Shown here one piece after another: positions 53,973-62,734 of a DNA stretch of 64,000 bases. Source of the DNA: Moorena sp. SIOASIH. GTDB lineage: Bacteria > Cyanobacteriota > Cyanobacteriia > Cyanobacteriales > Coleofasciculaceae. The stretch lies in contig NZ_JAAHIH010000001.1 in assembly GCF_010671925.1 (NCBI RefSeq), forward strand, positions 1,183,053 through 1,247,052, in the 5' to 3' direction. The notes under the pieces were generated by a model. That model ran no database searches. It saw only the letters and a program-made list of their open reading frames with translations, and had not been told where the DNA came from. How positions within the stretch are numbered: the stretch's first letter is position 1; every line of letters starts with the position of its first letter. The position numbers and the translations under genes were made by a program.

Positions 53973-54268
53973 GTGACATACTCCCACACTGACCTTACAG
54001 GTTCAGTGTGGGCTTCTTGCCAACTCCACCCAACGGTTCGGATACTCGGCAAGCTTTATTAACGACACGGGATGCCCCTCCGCGCCGGAACAATACAAAA
54101 ATTCGATTTTTCCGCTAGTTAAATAGCTGACAAACCAGCATTTAAGGCCTTTGGCCACGCTTCGCGAACGGCTTTGTTTATCAGTACATATATTATAGCA
54201 ATTCCATACATACTCTGTGCAAAATTCATCCCACACCTATGCTGCGAATTAGGTGTGGGATGAATTTT
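53973..54268 (-). mobile_element. protein-less IS200/IS605-like element with omega-RNA-like block (copy E)
   Basis: Minus orientation. Right-end hairpin CCCACACTGA (53983-53992) / TCAGTGTGGG (54003-54012), followed by GGGAGTATGTCAC. The 126-nt block 53973-54098 nearly matches 17106-17231, including GTCGTTAATAAAGCTTG and GGTGGAGTTGGCAAGAAGCC. Its left end is a perfect 18-bp inverted repeat (54221-54238 with 54251-54268). A dispersed repeat (54146-54172) is inserted inside. Confidence 0.75.
54146..54172. repeat. dispersed palindromic repeat inside copy E
   Basis: GGCCTTTGGCCACGCTTCGC then GAACGGC; nearly identical to the one at 31046-31073. Confidence 0.8.
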
Positions 54269-54367
54269 GCCGGACAGCTAAATGCTGTCTTAACATCACA
54301 GTCTTACCACAGGTGCGAGCCGTGGCGAATTTAATTCTTAATGGGTCAAGGGCACCTAAAATCAAAA

Positions 54368-54400
54368 ATTCCTCCTAGCTTAGCAAAGAATAGGAGGAAT
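54368..54400 (-). terminator. intrinsic terminator downstream of ndhH
   Basis: ATTCCTCCTA (54368-54377) pairs perfectly with TAGGAGGAAT (54391-54400). On the minus strand the stem is followed by TTTTTG, about 115 nt after the ndhH stop, beyond repeat copy d. Confidence 0.8.
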
Positions 54401-54409
54401 ACTCGATTA

Positions 54410-54512
54410 TTTGAGAGCTTCCGTGCTTGAGGCGGAGCTAACTAACGTTGCCAGAACCCCGTTAGTTTAAAACCTAGAGCCATTGAGCCTATGACCTATA
54501 ACCATTGACCTA
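54410..54512. repeat. dispersed ~130-nt intergenic repeat, copy d (diverged)
   Basis: Shares GTGCTTGAGG, AACCCC, AACCTAGAGCCATT and related blocks with copies a and b. It lies in the ndhH 3' untranslated region, upstream of its terminator. Confidence 0.55.
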
Positions 54513-54514
54513 AT

Positions 54515-55699
54515 TTAACGGTCTACTGACCCCATAATAATGTCAATACTACCGAGAATCGCCATAATATCGGCAACTTTGACTCCCCTGAGGATATGGG
54601 GCAGAATCTGTAAGTTATTGAAATCCGCTGGACGAATCTTCCAACGCCAAGGAAAGACATTATTATCACCAATAATGAAAATTCCTAGTTCTCCTTTACC
54701 AGACTCAAGACGGACATAGTGTTCGCCCTTGGGAATCTTGAAGGTAGGGGCAATTTTCTTGCCCACAAACTGATAATCGAAGTCGTTCCACTGGGATTTG
54801 CGACCCTCTGCCATCCGCTTGGCTTCTAGGTTTTCGTAAGGACCACCGGGAAGTCCTTTTAAGGCTTGACGGATAATCTTAACAGACTCCCGCATTTCCC
54901 TAATCCGCACCACATACCGGGCAAAACAATCACCCCCGGTTTCCCAGTGTACTTCCCAATCGAAGTCGTCGTAGCATTCGTAGTGGTCAACTTTGCGTAA
55001 GTCCCACTTGACTCCAGAACCTCGTAGCATCGGGCCAGAAAGTCCCCAGTTAATCGCTTCTTCCCGACTAATGGTACCGACACCTTCAACTCGACGGCGG
55101 AAGATAGGGTTGTTGGTGATTAACCGTTCGTACTCATCAACTTTAGGGTCAAAGTAGTCACAGAAGTCTTCGCACTTATCTATCCATCCATAGGGTAGGT
55201 CAACAGCAACTCCACCAATACGGAAGTAGTTGTTGTTAATTAACCGTTGTCCAGTGGCAGCTTCCCATAGGTCATAAATCATCTCCCTTTCCCGGAAGAT
55301 GTAGAAGAATGGGGTTTGGGCACCCACATCTGCTAGGAATGGTCCAAGCCACAGCAGGTGATTGGCAATCCGATTCAACTCCAGCATGATCACACGGATG
55401 TAGCTGGCACGTTTGGGTACCGGAATATCTGCTAATTTCTCTGGGGCATTGACTGTAATTGCCTCGTTGAACATCCCTGCTGCATAGTCCCATCGGCTCA
55501 CGTAAGGGACATACATAATGTTAGTGCGATTCTCGGCAATTTTCTCCATGCCTCGATGCAGGTAGCCAATTACCGGCTCACAATCTATCACATCCTCCCC
55601 ATCCAGGGTGACAATTAAGCGGAGAACGCCGTGCATGGAGGGATGGTGGGGACCCATGTTGATCACCATGGGTTCGGTTCTGGTCTCGATCTTTGCCAT
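54515..55699 (-). CDS. ndhH: NDH-1 subunit H (NAD(P)H-quinone oxidoreductase)
   Basis: A 394-residue 49-kDa-type subunit of the cyanobacterial NDH-1 complex, which couples ferredoxin-dependent plastoquinone reduction to proton pumping in respiration and cyclic electron flow. Signatures: [20 protein letters not shown] at the start, [19 protein letters not shown], and a C-terminal [18 protein letters not shown]. Full length. Stands alone here, not in an ndh operon, with its own terminator. Confidence 0.97.
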   Translation of the reverse strand: MAKIETRTEPMVINMGPHHPSMHGVLRLIVTLDGEDVIDCEPVIGYLHRGMEKIAENRTNIMYVPYVSRWDYAAGMFNEAITVNAPEKLADIPVPKRASYIRVIMLELNRIANHLLWLGPFLADVGAQTPFFYIFREREMIYDLWEAATGQRLINNNYFRIGGVAVDLPYGWIDKCEDFCDYFDPKVDEYERLITNNPIFRRRVEGVGTISREEAINWGLSGPMLRGSGVKWDLRKVDHYECYDDFDWEVHWETGGDCFARYVVRIREMRESVKIIRQALKGLPGGPYENLEAKRMAEGRKSQWNDFDYQFVGKKIAPTFKIPKGEHYVRLESGKGELGIFIIGDNNVFPWRWKIRPADFNNLQILPHILRGVKVADIMAILGSIDIIMGSVDR

Positions 55700-55983
55700 A
55701 TTTTGATTAATTGCCCCAACTATTAGCTGCTAGCTGTTAGCCGCTAGCTATTAGCTTACCAAAACAGAGGCAGGAAGGTGGCCTATCTTGTTAACTCTAA
55801 CAATGCCAGCAAAATTTGATATTCTTAATTAAAACTGTTAATTCCTGTTTAAGCACCTTCTTTCCAATGCCTAGGTTAACGGGAATTGCTACGTAGAAGT
55901 TCGGTTCTACGATCCTTAAACTATCAGCAATCACATTACCATCATTATCAAAGGAGTTGATAGTTTGAATTACTGCACTAGCT

Positions 55984-57732
55984 GTGCATCGGGGGTGGAT
56001 TGTGGTGCCAAGGTGGTTATTACCAAGTATAAGTGAAATTTTATCCCAAAAGGAATTAATTGGAAGCGATGACAAGGTTGCTGTTTCAGTAGAGCAAGCA
56101 ACTGTGATTGAAACTTGTTCAGTAGGTACTAGCAGTCACAGGACAAGAGAAGGGGCTAACCCCAAGCATAGGGCAGAAGCAGCTAAAGCTCAACGGGAAT
56201 GGCAAAGTGCGATCGCTACCTTGGAACAGTTGCTGTTGCCAGGGGTTTCAGGCAACCGATCAACAAGCCATAATCCCGAACACTCCTCGAAGCAAGGACT
56301 AATTCTAGCTGGTCCTGCTCCAGTCTTAAGTGATCGAGAGCTACTGGCAAGTTTCGAAACTGGGATTTTTACGAACGACGCCTTTAATCCCTGGGCTTTT
56401 ATGCCCTTCCAGCTACCTCCAGCTCAACCTGAGACTACTCCATTTGTAGAAAATACGACCTACAGGTTACCCCTGTTTCCAGGAGACCCCTTAGCTAAGG
56501 AGCAGTTTTGTTTAGTTTTTACCAAAGACTTTAGCTTAGTCATGGTCTCTGGGGAAGACCAGTTTGGCCTTCCAGGCTTTCAATTCTCCTTTGACCCAGA
56601 GGATATCCAACGTGTTTGGGCATCACTGCGCCATAGACTATTACTGAGCAGTTCTCATCATCTGAGGCAGTTGGAAGCTTTAATCGAAAAATTTGTGCCA
56701 AAGCCCCCCGATTACCGCATTGTAATGAACTTTGGTCGTGGGCTTCTGAAGAATTTACCAGAACTGCCTTTAGTAGAACTGAGCCAGACTATACCGGTTA
56801 CAATATCCGAGTCAACAATGGTTCAGCCAAGACCAAATCAGCATCAGAGGGATAGGGTCAAAACTGGTAGTCACTCACAAAATGGGTCTTCTAGTACACC
56901 CTTTGCCAAGAAACAGAAAGGAAGTGAGCCTAACTGGCAACGATTGGTGAAAAATGAAGCGCGAGGCTTTCCTAGAATCTCTGCTGTTCAGCCAAAAGAA
57001 AATTCTGAAGCTACACCTGACCTTGAGTTGCTCCGAGCTCTGACCCATGAAATCCGGACACCCCTAACTACAATTCACACCCTGACTAAACTACTGCTTA
57101 GACGTCGTGACTTACCTCCAGAAGTTATGCGGCGTATAGAAATTATTGACCATGAGTGTAGCGAACAAATCAACCGCATGGAGTTGATTTTCCGGGCAGT
57201 AGAATTAGAAACCACAGCAGCCAAGCAAACCCCTGTTAGCCTGACTTGTATATCTCTGGCTCGGGTTTTTCACAACAGCATCCCCCGCTGGCAAAAACAA
57301 GCACAGCGGCGTAATTTAACCCTAGATGTAGTCTTACCGCAACAGTTGCCAACAGTGGTCAGTCATCCCGCTTTGCTAGATCAGGTACTAACTGGCTTGA
57401 TGGAAAATTTCACCCGGTCTATTCCAACAGGGGGTCATATCCAGTTACAGGTTACACCTGCTGGAAACCAGCTGAAGTTACAATTCCAGTCTCAGATTAA
57501 TCGGGAAACAATCGCTGACGACCATTGCCCGACATTGAAGTCCCTTGGTCAGCTGCTGACTTTCCAGCCAGAAACGGGTAGTATCAGTTTGAATTTGAAT
57601 GTGACCAAAAATCTATTCCAGGCGTTGGGTGGTAAACTAATTGTTAAGCAACGTCCCCAACAGGGTGAGGTGATGACAGTATTTTTACCGTTAGCTGACC
57701 TGGCTAAGACACCCCTGCCTGGGATTGGTTGA
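55984..57732 (+). CDS. histidine kinase-like protein, intact H-box but degenerate ATPase domain
   Basis: A 582-residue protein. A long N-terminal region (to about 345) has no recognised domain; it contains KEQFCLVFTKDFSLVMVSGE. HisKA-like dimerisation helix follows: LRALTHEIRTPLTTIHTLTK (about residues 353-372), with the phosphorylatable His present. The C-terminal region corresponds to HATPase_c but the G1 (DxGxG) and G2 (GxGL) boxes are lost; only an N-box-like LMENFTRSIPTGG remains. ATP binding is therefore doubtful. The start is GTG. Convergent with a second kinase (57752-59188) whose defects are the mirror image. Confidence 0.82.
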   Translation: MHRGWIVVPRWLLPSISEILSQKELIGSDDKVAVSVEQATVIETCSVGTSSHRTREGANPKHRAEAAKAQREWQSAIATLEQLLLPGVSGNRSTSHNPEHSSKQGLILAGPAPVLSDRELLASFETGIFTNDAFNPWAFMPFQLPPAQPETTPFVENTTYRLPLFPGDPLAKEQFCLVFTKDFSLVMVSGEDQFGLPGFQFSFDPEDIQRVWASLRHRLLLSSSHHLRQLEALIEKFVPKPPDYRIVMNFGRGLLKNLPELPLVELSQTIPVTISESTMVQPRPNQHQRDRVKTGSHSQNGSSSTPFAKKQKGSEPNWQRLVKNEARGFPRISAVQPKENSEATPDLELLRALTHEIRTPLTTIHTLTKLLLRRRDLPPEVMRRIEIIDHECSEQINRMELIFRAVELETTAAKQTPVSLTCISLARVFHNSIPRWQKQAQRRNLTLDVVLPQQLPTVVSHPALLDQVLTGLMENFTRSIPTGGHIQLQVTPAGNQLKLQFQSQINRETIADDHCPTLKSLGQLLTFQPETGSISLNLNVTKNLFQALGGKLIVKQRPQQGEVMTVFLPLADLAKTPLPGIG

Positions 57733-57751
57733 CCATTACCTCAACGATTTT

Positions 57752-59188
57752 TTAAGTTTCAGAGGCAATTGGTAGCAACACTTTAAATTGGGAGCCTTGC
57801 CCAAATCGACTAACTACTGAAATCTTACCACCGCCCCGTTGTAATAACTGTTGCACAATGGTTAAACCTATCCCTGCACCAAGGTCTTCCCTTGGTGTTG
57901 ACCTACCCCGATAAAAACTGTCAAAAATCTTAGGTATGTCACTTTCAGCAATGCCAATACCTGTATCACTAAATATTAGCTGAACATACTTGCCCTTACG
58001 AGTTGCCTGTACTCTAACCTTACCGCCAGAGGGAGTAAACTTTAAACTGTTGTGCAATATATTAATCACGATATGCCTCAAGCCAACCTCTGAAAACAAG
58101 ACTGAGGGGAGATTGGCAGGAATGGTGTAGCCGAGCTGGATGCCTTTTTCTTGGGCGAGGGGTTGATAGGTGCTGACAATACCAGGAACAATCTCTGCTA
58201 GCTGCAACGGCAAAGTTTGATCAGTTTGGGGGTCACCCTCTAGCTGAACCAGTTCTAGTAATCCAGCCACTAAGGAATTTAAGCGATCGCATTCTTTATA
58301 AAGAAGCCCAATATAGCGTTGGCGTTGGGCGAGCTTCATTTGTGAGGCATCCAGCAGCTTCAGGGCAGTTTTCATGTTGGTTATGGGTGTCCGTAATTCC
58401 TGAGCCACTCGCTGAAGTATCTCATTACTCATATAAGGCTCCACCCTTGATAAGGAATTCTTCCCTACCACAACCGGCTCAGGAACTGCTGGGGGTGATG
58501 GGGGAGATTGGTTAATCTCTCCGATTGGCTGTGTTGCCAGGGTATCCTGAACAATTTCTTCTGTACGTTGTACTTGTTTAACCAACAACTGGGTTAGTAG
58601 TTTATGATTAGAGCTTTGAGGGGTAGCTAAAAGGGTTTCCCAATGGCTGCGTTGCTTTGCTGTAGTGGTTCCAATAACTGTGCTTAACCCCTCTAAAAAC
58701 TGCCGAATTACTGATTGCTCAAGGGTAAAAACAGCTAACAAAGGTTGACTGAGTTCACTATCAGCTAAATTTTCCGATTTGGACAGCTCAGGCTGGCAAG
58801 CCACAATTAAACTACTATAGTTCTCACAGAGAATTAGTAAGAAATATTCCTGTTTTAGATGAGAGTCAGTCTCCAACTGTAGGGAAAACAGTTGAGAATC
58901 TCTGTTCAGGTTAACTACCTCTTTCCAGTTATCTCCTAAACAGTGGCACAGATAAATCGTTTTGGGTACATCAACGTGTTTTTGATACCGTTTTATTTCT
59001 CTGTGCCAGCCCTCACCCTGTGGCTTGACCCAAATTGTGGCTGAGATGTTTTGATCAATTAGCAGGTCAAAGGTGGCTGTGACTAGGGATTTGAGGGTGA
59101 CAGGAGTGATTGTTAGAGACTCGGGAGAGGCAAGAGTCTCTAAAACCAGCTGGTAGAGAGACAATTCTGGATTAGGTGGCAGGTTCAT
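57752..59188 (-). CDS. histidine kinase-like protein, intact ATPase domain but no phosphorylatable His
   Basis: A 478-residue protein. N-terminal sensor-like region (about 1-245; EYFLLILCENYSSLIVACQP) followed by a HisKA-like helix LQRVAQELRTPITNMKTALK (about residues 257-276) in which the invariant His is Gln (codon CAG). The HATPase_c domain is complete: N-box VINILHNSLKFTPSGG, G1 FSDTGIGIAESDIP, F-box IFDSFYRG, G2 GAGIGLTIVQQLL. It should bind ATP but cannot autophosphorylate at the usual site. Convergent with the 55984 kinase-like gene, 19 bp apart. Confidence 0.88.
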   Translation of the reverse strand: MNLPPNPELSLYQLVLETLASPESLTITPVTLKSLVTATFDLLIDQNISATIWVKPQGEGWHREIKRYQKHVDVPKTIYLCHCLGDNWKEVVNLNRDSQLFSLQLETDSHLKQEYFLLILCENYSSLIVACQPELSKSENLADSELSQPLLAVFTLEQSVIRQFLEGLSTVIGTTTAKQRSHWETLLATPQSSNHKLLTQLLVKQVQRTEEIVQDTLATQPIGEINQSPPSPPAVPEPVVVGKNSLSRVEPYMSNEILQRVAQELRTPITNMKTALKLLDASQMKLAQRQRYIGLLYKECDRLNSLVAGLLELVQLEGDPQTDQTLPLQLAEIVPGIVSTYQPLAQEKGIQLGYTIPANLPSVLFSEVGLRHIVINILHNSLKFTPSGGKVRVQATRKGKYVQLIFSDTGIGIAESDIPKIFDSFYRGRSTPREDLGAGIGLTIVQQLLQRGGGKISVVSRFGQGSQFKVLLPIASET

Positions 59189-59250
59189 CGAATTTTCGCG
59201 GCTGGATACCCCATCCCTCTATAGGGTGGGGAGGAAAGCCCCGCCTCCTT

Positions 59251-60333
59251 TTAGTAGTTGACAAGTAAGCCCGTGGAGCGTTTGAGTAATCGGACTTTCC
59301 GGGCTGAGAATTGTCCGATTCTTTTCCAGTTGCTATTGCTCACTGAAACTTGTGTTGCCGTATCGCCACTGATCCACCCTCGGTAGGTCTGACCCGCTTT
59401 TACAGCTTCCACGTAGTCGCCTTTACGGAAACCGTGGCGAGTGGTGGTTCCTCCGTACTTTCGGCGTTTACCGCCCTTGGAAAATTGGAGTAGGTGGAGT
59501 TGACGACGGCTAATTGGCGGTCGGGAAACCACGGCGAAAGGTGCAAGGGTGACCACCGCCACGGTGGGGGTCACGACTTTACCGTTGCGGTAGTACTGGG
59601 TCTTGACTTTTCGGAAGGGGAAGGATGCCAAGGCTATACCGTCGTTGGCGTGAGTCTCAGCCGTCTGACGACTCTTATCGGTCTTGTCTTTGGCTAACCC
59701 CAACCCTTTTCGTGCCATTGAGGTCTCCCATCCCATCTTTTGGGTGACGGGGACCGTGAATGTTGCCTCAAGGCGTTGGATGGATTGGTATTGCCCCACC
59801 ATCACTGGAGAGAAAGCTTTTGTCCCTTTGGCTTTGACCACTTCATAGACGATCTGGCTAATGGGATAAAGCTCGAATAACTCACTGACCACACGAAACT
59901 CTAAATCACGGTTGGCTTTGATGGATGGGGGAAGCTTTTTGGCTAGCCGATTCTCAAAGCGCTTCTGTCTGTGAGCGCGTTGGTCGTAGGGAATTTTGCG
60001 GTTAATCCGACGGCTACGGCGAGTTCGCCGCATCATGCGTCGGGTATCCATCCGGTCTCTGACCTTGGGATAGGGGAGTACCAGATGACCCGTCCAGAGG
60101 GTGGCTTGGGCTGACTGGACAGCCAAGCCAGTGAACATTTTGCCGGGGTCAATCCCCACAGCAATCGACTGAGTTTCGTCGCCTGATGCTTCAGCTACTA
60201 GTTGAATCGCAAAGATGTCGAGGGCGTTAGGGTAGATGACAGCTTTACCTTCTTTAACCCAACGTCTCGCTCTAGAGGCTTTTGTCGGCATTAAGGGTTG
60301 TCCATTTGGTGAAATTACTGGGACTCGTAACAT
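59251..60333 (-). CDS. IsrB-like RuvC protein (RRXRR family), IscB/Cas9 relative without HNH
   Basis: A 360-residue protein. N-terminal PLMP-type domain (VPVISPNGQPLMPTKASRAR), RuvC-I SIAVGIDPGKMFTGLAV, an Arg-rich bridge MRRTRRSRRINRK (the RRXRR signature), RuvC-II SQIVYEVVKAKG and RuvC-III ETHANDGIALASF. Only about 65 residues separate RuvC-II from RuvC-III with no HNH motif, which defines IsrB rather than IscB. IsrB is an omega-RNA-guided nickase-type relative of the ancestors of Cas9. A C-terminal basic domain (KGGKRRKYGGTTTRHGFRKG) follows. ATG at 60333 chosen; a GTG five codons upstream is in frame. Confidence 0.88.
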   Translation of the reverse strand: MLRVPVISPNGQPLMPTKASRARRWVKEGKAVIYPNALDIFAIQLVAEASGDETQSIAVGIDPGKMFTGLAVQSAQATLWTGHLVLPYPKVRDRMDTRRMMRRTRRSRRINRKIPYDQRAHRQKRFENRLAKKLPPSIKANRDLEFRVVSELFELYPISQIVYEVVKAKGTKAFSPVMVGQYQSIQRLEATFTVPVTQKMGWETSMARKGLGLAKDKTDKSRQTAETHANDGIALASFPFRKVKTQYYRNGKVVTPTVAVVTLAPFAVVSRPPISRRQLHLLQFSKGGKRRKYGGTTTRHGFRKGDYVEAVKAGQTYRGWISGDTATQVSVSNSNWKRIGQFSARKVRLLKRSTGLLVNY

Positions 60334-60369
60334 GGAGATAATCCTCACGAGTAAAGTGTTTGGGGGTTA

Positions 60370-60560
60370 CCCGTCCCCTAGGTCACCTCATTCAATATGT
60401 CCTTTCTGCAAGCGACTGACAACACAGTCTTACAGTGGTACGGACTGGGGAAGTATCCGTACGTGCGTACCAGAATGAGGCTCGATGACCTAGTCAAACC
60501 TGGGAGAGTTAGTTGTCTCTCCAAGCCTCAACCTGGCCGTAGGCCACGCTACGCGAACAA
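60370..60560 (-). ncRNA. candidate IsrB omega-RNA
   Basis: Immediately upstream of the IsrB-like gene, where IscB/IsrB guide RNAs are encoded. Pairings seen: AGGTCA-CCTCATTC (60380-60393) with GAATGAGG-CTCGA-TGACCT (60473-60491), enclosing GTACGGA (60438-60444) / TCCGTAC (60456-60462), and GGAGAG (60503-60508) / CTCTCC (60517-60522). A dispersed repeat lies at its distal end (60534-60561). No competing coding frame. Confidence 0.6.
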
Positions 60561-60561
60561 C
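60534..60561. repeat. dispersed palindromic repeat near the IsrB omega-RNA
   Basis: TGGCCGTAGGCCACGCTACG then CGAACAAC; member of the GGCC...CGCTACGCGAAC family. Confidence 0.75.
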
Positions 60562-60687
60562 GCAGTAGGTTGGGGTTATTGACTTAGGGTTAAAGGTGGT
60601 TTCGTTAAAGGTGGTTTGGTTAAAGCTTAAACGTTGACCTTCCATGTGATAATCTACAACCTGCCCGCTGAAATAACTGTCAACTTG

Positions 60688-62208
60688 CTAACCTATAACC
60701 TGTAACCTACTCATCAAAGCATCTCGGGCTTGCTCTCGGTCATCGAAGTGGATTTTTTCAGTACCCAGAATTTGATAATCTTCATGACCCTTACCAGCAA
60801 TTAACACTCCGTCCCCTGGTTGTGCTTGCAAGATGGCAGTCCGAATGGCGGTAGCGCGATCGCAAATTACCATTGGTTCCACTGATTTAGGAATCCCCTC
60901 TAAAACATCCTCTAAGATGCTTTCTGGGTCTTCGGTGCGAGGGTTATCCGAGGTGACTACAGCAACATCAGCTAACTCAGCCGCTATTTTCCCCATCTTA
61001 GGACGCTTGGTGCGATCGCGATCACCACCACAGCCAAATACACAAATCATCTTGCCCTCAATAAAGGGTCGTGATGCCCTGAGTAAGTTTTCTAAACTAT
61101 CTGGGGTGTGGGCATAATCGACAATCACACTAATATCTTGTTCCGGTTGAATTTGCACCCGTTCCATCCGCCCTGGCACTCCTGGAAATTGAGCCAACGC
61201 TGCTGCTACTGATTCTAAATCCAAACCCAGCTCTAAAACTGTTCCTACTGCTGCGAGCAAGTTAGACAGATTGTATTGACCCACTAGGGGCGAATTGAAG
61301 CTAACCTCTCCTACGGGAGTATGCATAATTCCTCTAACCCCTGTTGGATCGTAGCTTAAGTCCCTCGAAAAGAAGTCAGCCGATGAGTTTTGGATACTAT
61401 AGCTCCAGACTTGCTCAGTTGGTAACTGTTGGATTAACCGCTCTCCATAGGAATCATCAGCATTAATAATTGCCCGGCCTTTGAGATAGTCAGCACTAAA
61501 CAGCTTAGCTTTAGCGCTGAAGTAATCATCCATGTTCTGGTGATAGTCCAAATGGTCTTGGGTGAGATTGGTAAACACCGCCACCTCAAACGGACAGCCC
61601 TGGATTCGACCTTGTGCTAAGGCGTGAGAACTAACTTCCATCACTGCCATTTGGGCACCTGCTTTGACCGCTAAGTGGAGCTGTTGTTGCAATTCTACTG
61701 CAAATGGTGTAGTATAGCTTGCTGTTTGCTCAAAACCTGGCCAACGGGCATATAGGGTACCCAAAAGTGCTGTGGGGATAGGACATAAGCTATGAGCGAG
61801 CAGAAATTCAATCAGATGGGTAGTGGTAGTTTTGCCATTGGTACCAGTGACTCCAATCAGCCTTAGCTGCTGTGCTGGGTAGTCGTAGAAGGCTGCGGCG
61901 GTTTGAGCAGACACGGTGGTCATGTCATCGGCGGCAATTATACAAACTCCTGTTTCCCGTGAAAGTTCCTGGGGGGGATGTTTGGCAGCCGCTTGGGGAG
62001 AAATTATCGCTGCTACTGCCCCAGATGCGATCGCACTTTCCCAGAACTCTCCACCATCTACCCGAGTGCCTGGCATTCCGATAAATAAATCCCCCGGTTG
62101 GCAGGCGTGGGAATTGGTACAGATGCCTGTAACGGTTACATCAAGACCCTCGGGGCTAGGCATTTCCACACTATTGGCAATTTTGGCTAATAATTCCCTT
62201 AGCTTCAT
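60688..62208 (-). CDS. murE: UDP-N-acetylmuramoyl-L-alanyl-D-glutamate--2,6-diaminopimelate ligase
   Basis: A 506-residue Mur ligase adding meso-diaminopimelate to the peptidoglycan stem peptide. ATP-binding GVTGTNGKTTTTHLIEFLLA, central EVSSHALAQGRIQG and NLTQDHLDYHQNMDDYFSAK, C-terminal domain with DNPRTEDPESIL; the DNPR motif marks DAP rather than Lys specificity. ATG at 62208 (MKLRELLAKIANSVEMPS) is preferred over a frame extension of 19 codons. No other mur gene is adjacent. Confidence 0.97.
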   Translation of the reverse strand: MKLRELLAKIANSVEMPSPEGLDVTVTGICTNSHACQPGDLFIGMPGTRVDGGEFWESAIASGAVAAIISPQAAAKHPPQELSRETGVCIIAADDMTTVSAQTAAAFYDYPAQQLRLIGVTGTNGKTTTTHLIEFLLAHSLCPIPTALLGTLYARWPGFEQTASYTTPFAVELQQQLHLAVKAGAQMAVMEVSSHALAQGRIQGCPFEVAVFTNLTQDHLDYHQNMDDYFSAKAKLFSADYLKGRAIINADDSYGERLIQQLPTEQVWSYSIQNSSADFFSRDLSYDPTGVRGIMHTPVGEVSFNSPLVGQYNLSNLLAAVGTVLELGLDLESVAAALAQFPGVPGRMERVQIQPEQDISVIVDYAHTPDSLENLLRASRPFIEGKMICVFGCGGDRDRTKRPKMGKIAAELADVAVVTSDNPRTEDPESILEDVLEGIPKSVEPMVICDRATAIRTAILQAQPGDGVLIAGKGHEDYQILGTEKIHFDDREQARDALMSRLQVIG

Positions 62209-62321
62209 ATCTATCCCACCAAACGACACTATAATATCTATCGAATCATCACAGCCACCAGTCAACCGTCAACCATCAAGCTTTAACAGTCAAACCGTCA
62301 ACCGTCAATCTGATGTATCGC

Positions 62322-62594
62322 CTATTTTGACTCACTAACAGGGAAATATTTCCGTAACATTCGCTGCAATTGTTCAACGCTAGCACGAGGAGAGGGGCGA
62401 GGCAGGAGCTTTTCCTGACCACAGTGGTTGATACATAGTACTGGCACCTCATACTGATAGGATTGGAACCAATCATCTCGACTGGTAATGTCTCGAACCT
62501 CTAGTTTAAAGGTTAAGCCTTCAATCATCTCTAGCTTTTCAAGCAATCCCTCACAAAGATGGCAACCGGGTTTACTGTAAAGAATTAATTCCAT
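62322..62594 (-). CDS. glutaredoxin-like thioredoxin-fold protein
   Basis: A 90-residue thioredoxin-fold protein with an N-terminal CxxC, LILYSKPGCHLCEGLLEKLE, and VPVLCINHCGQ (cis-Pro region). It belongs to the glutaredoxin-like family of short single-domain redox proteins found in many cyanobacteria. Likely a cytosolic thiol-disulfide reductant; partner unknown. It lies 113 bp upstream of murE on the same strand, separated by a CCGTCAA repeat tract (62262-62310). Confidence 0.85.
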   Translation of the reverse strand: MELILYSKPGCHLCEGLLEKLEMIEGLTFKLEVRDITSRDDWFQSYQYEVPVLCINHCGQEKLLPRPSPRASVEQLQRMLRKYFPVSESK

Positions 62595-62734
62595 CAGGCA
62601 AGTTAGTTGAAAATTGTTTATTTAGAAGGTAGTTTAGTAAAGTTAAGAGCAGCTTCGGCAAACACACCTGAAGAAACGTTAAAATGCTGGACAGCTACAT
62701 TCGCCTTCATGGTACGTTTATTTGAACCAGCCCC

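Larger units (their letters stand above)
59200..60600 (-). mobile_element. IsrB-type element (IS200/IS605 superfamily)
   Basis: The gene on the minus strand is preceded by a structured non-coding region and followed by two hairpins (about 59209-59231 and 59230-59248) like the CCCC...GGGG end hairpins of other elements here. Boundaries estimated; no transposase adjacent. Confidence 0.6.

Noticed and set aside
53973..54236. Minus-strand frame over copy E considered as a protein
   Set aside because: The sequence is explained by end hairpins and the shared scaffold block; codons are not protein-like.
55797..56075. Minus-strand frame of 92 codons
   Set aside because: Overlaps the 5' end of the kinase-like gene at 55984 and has no recognised domain.
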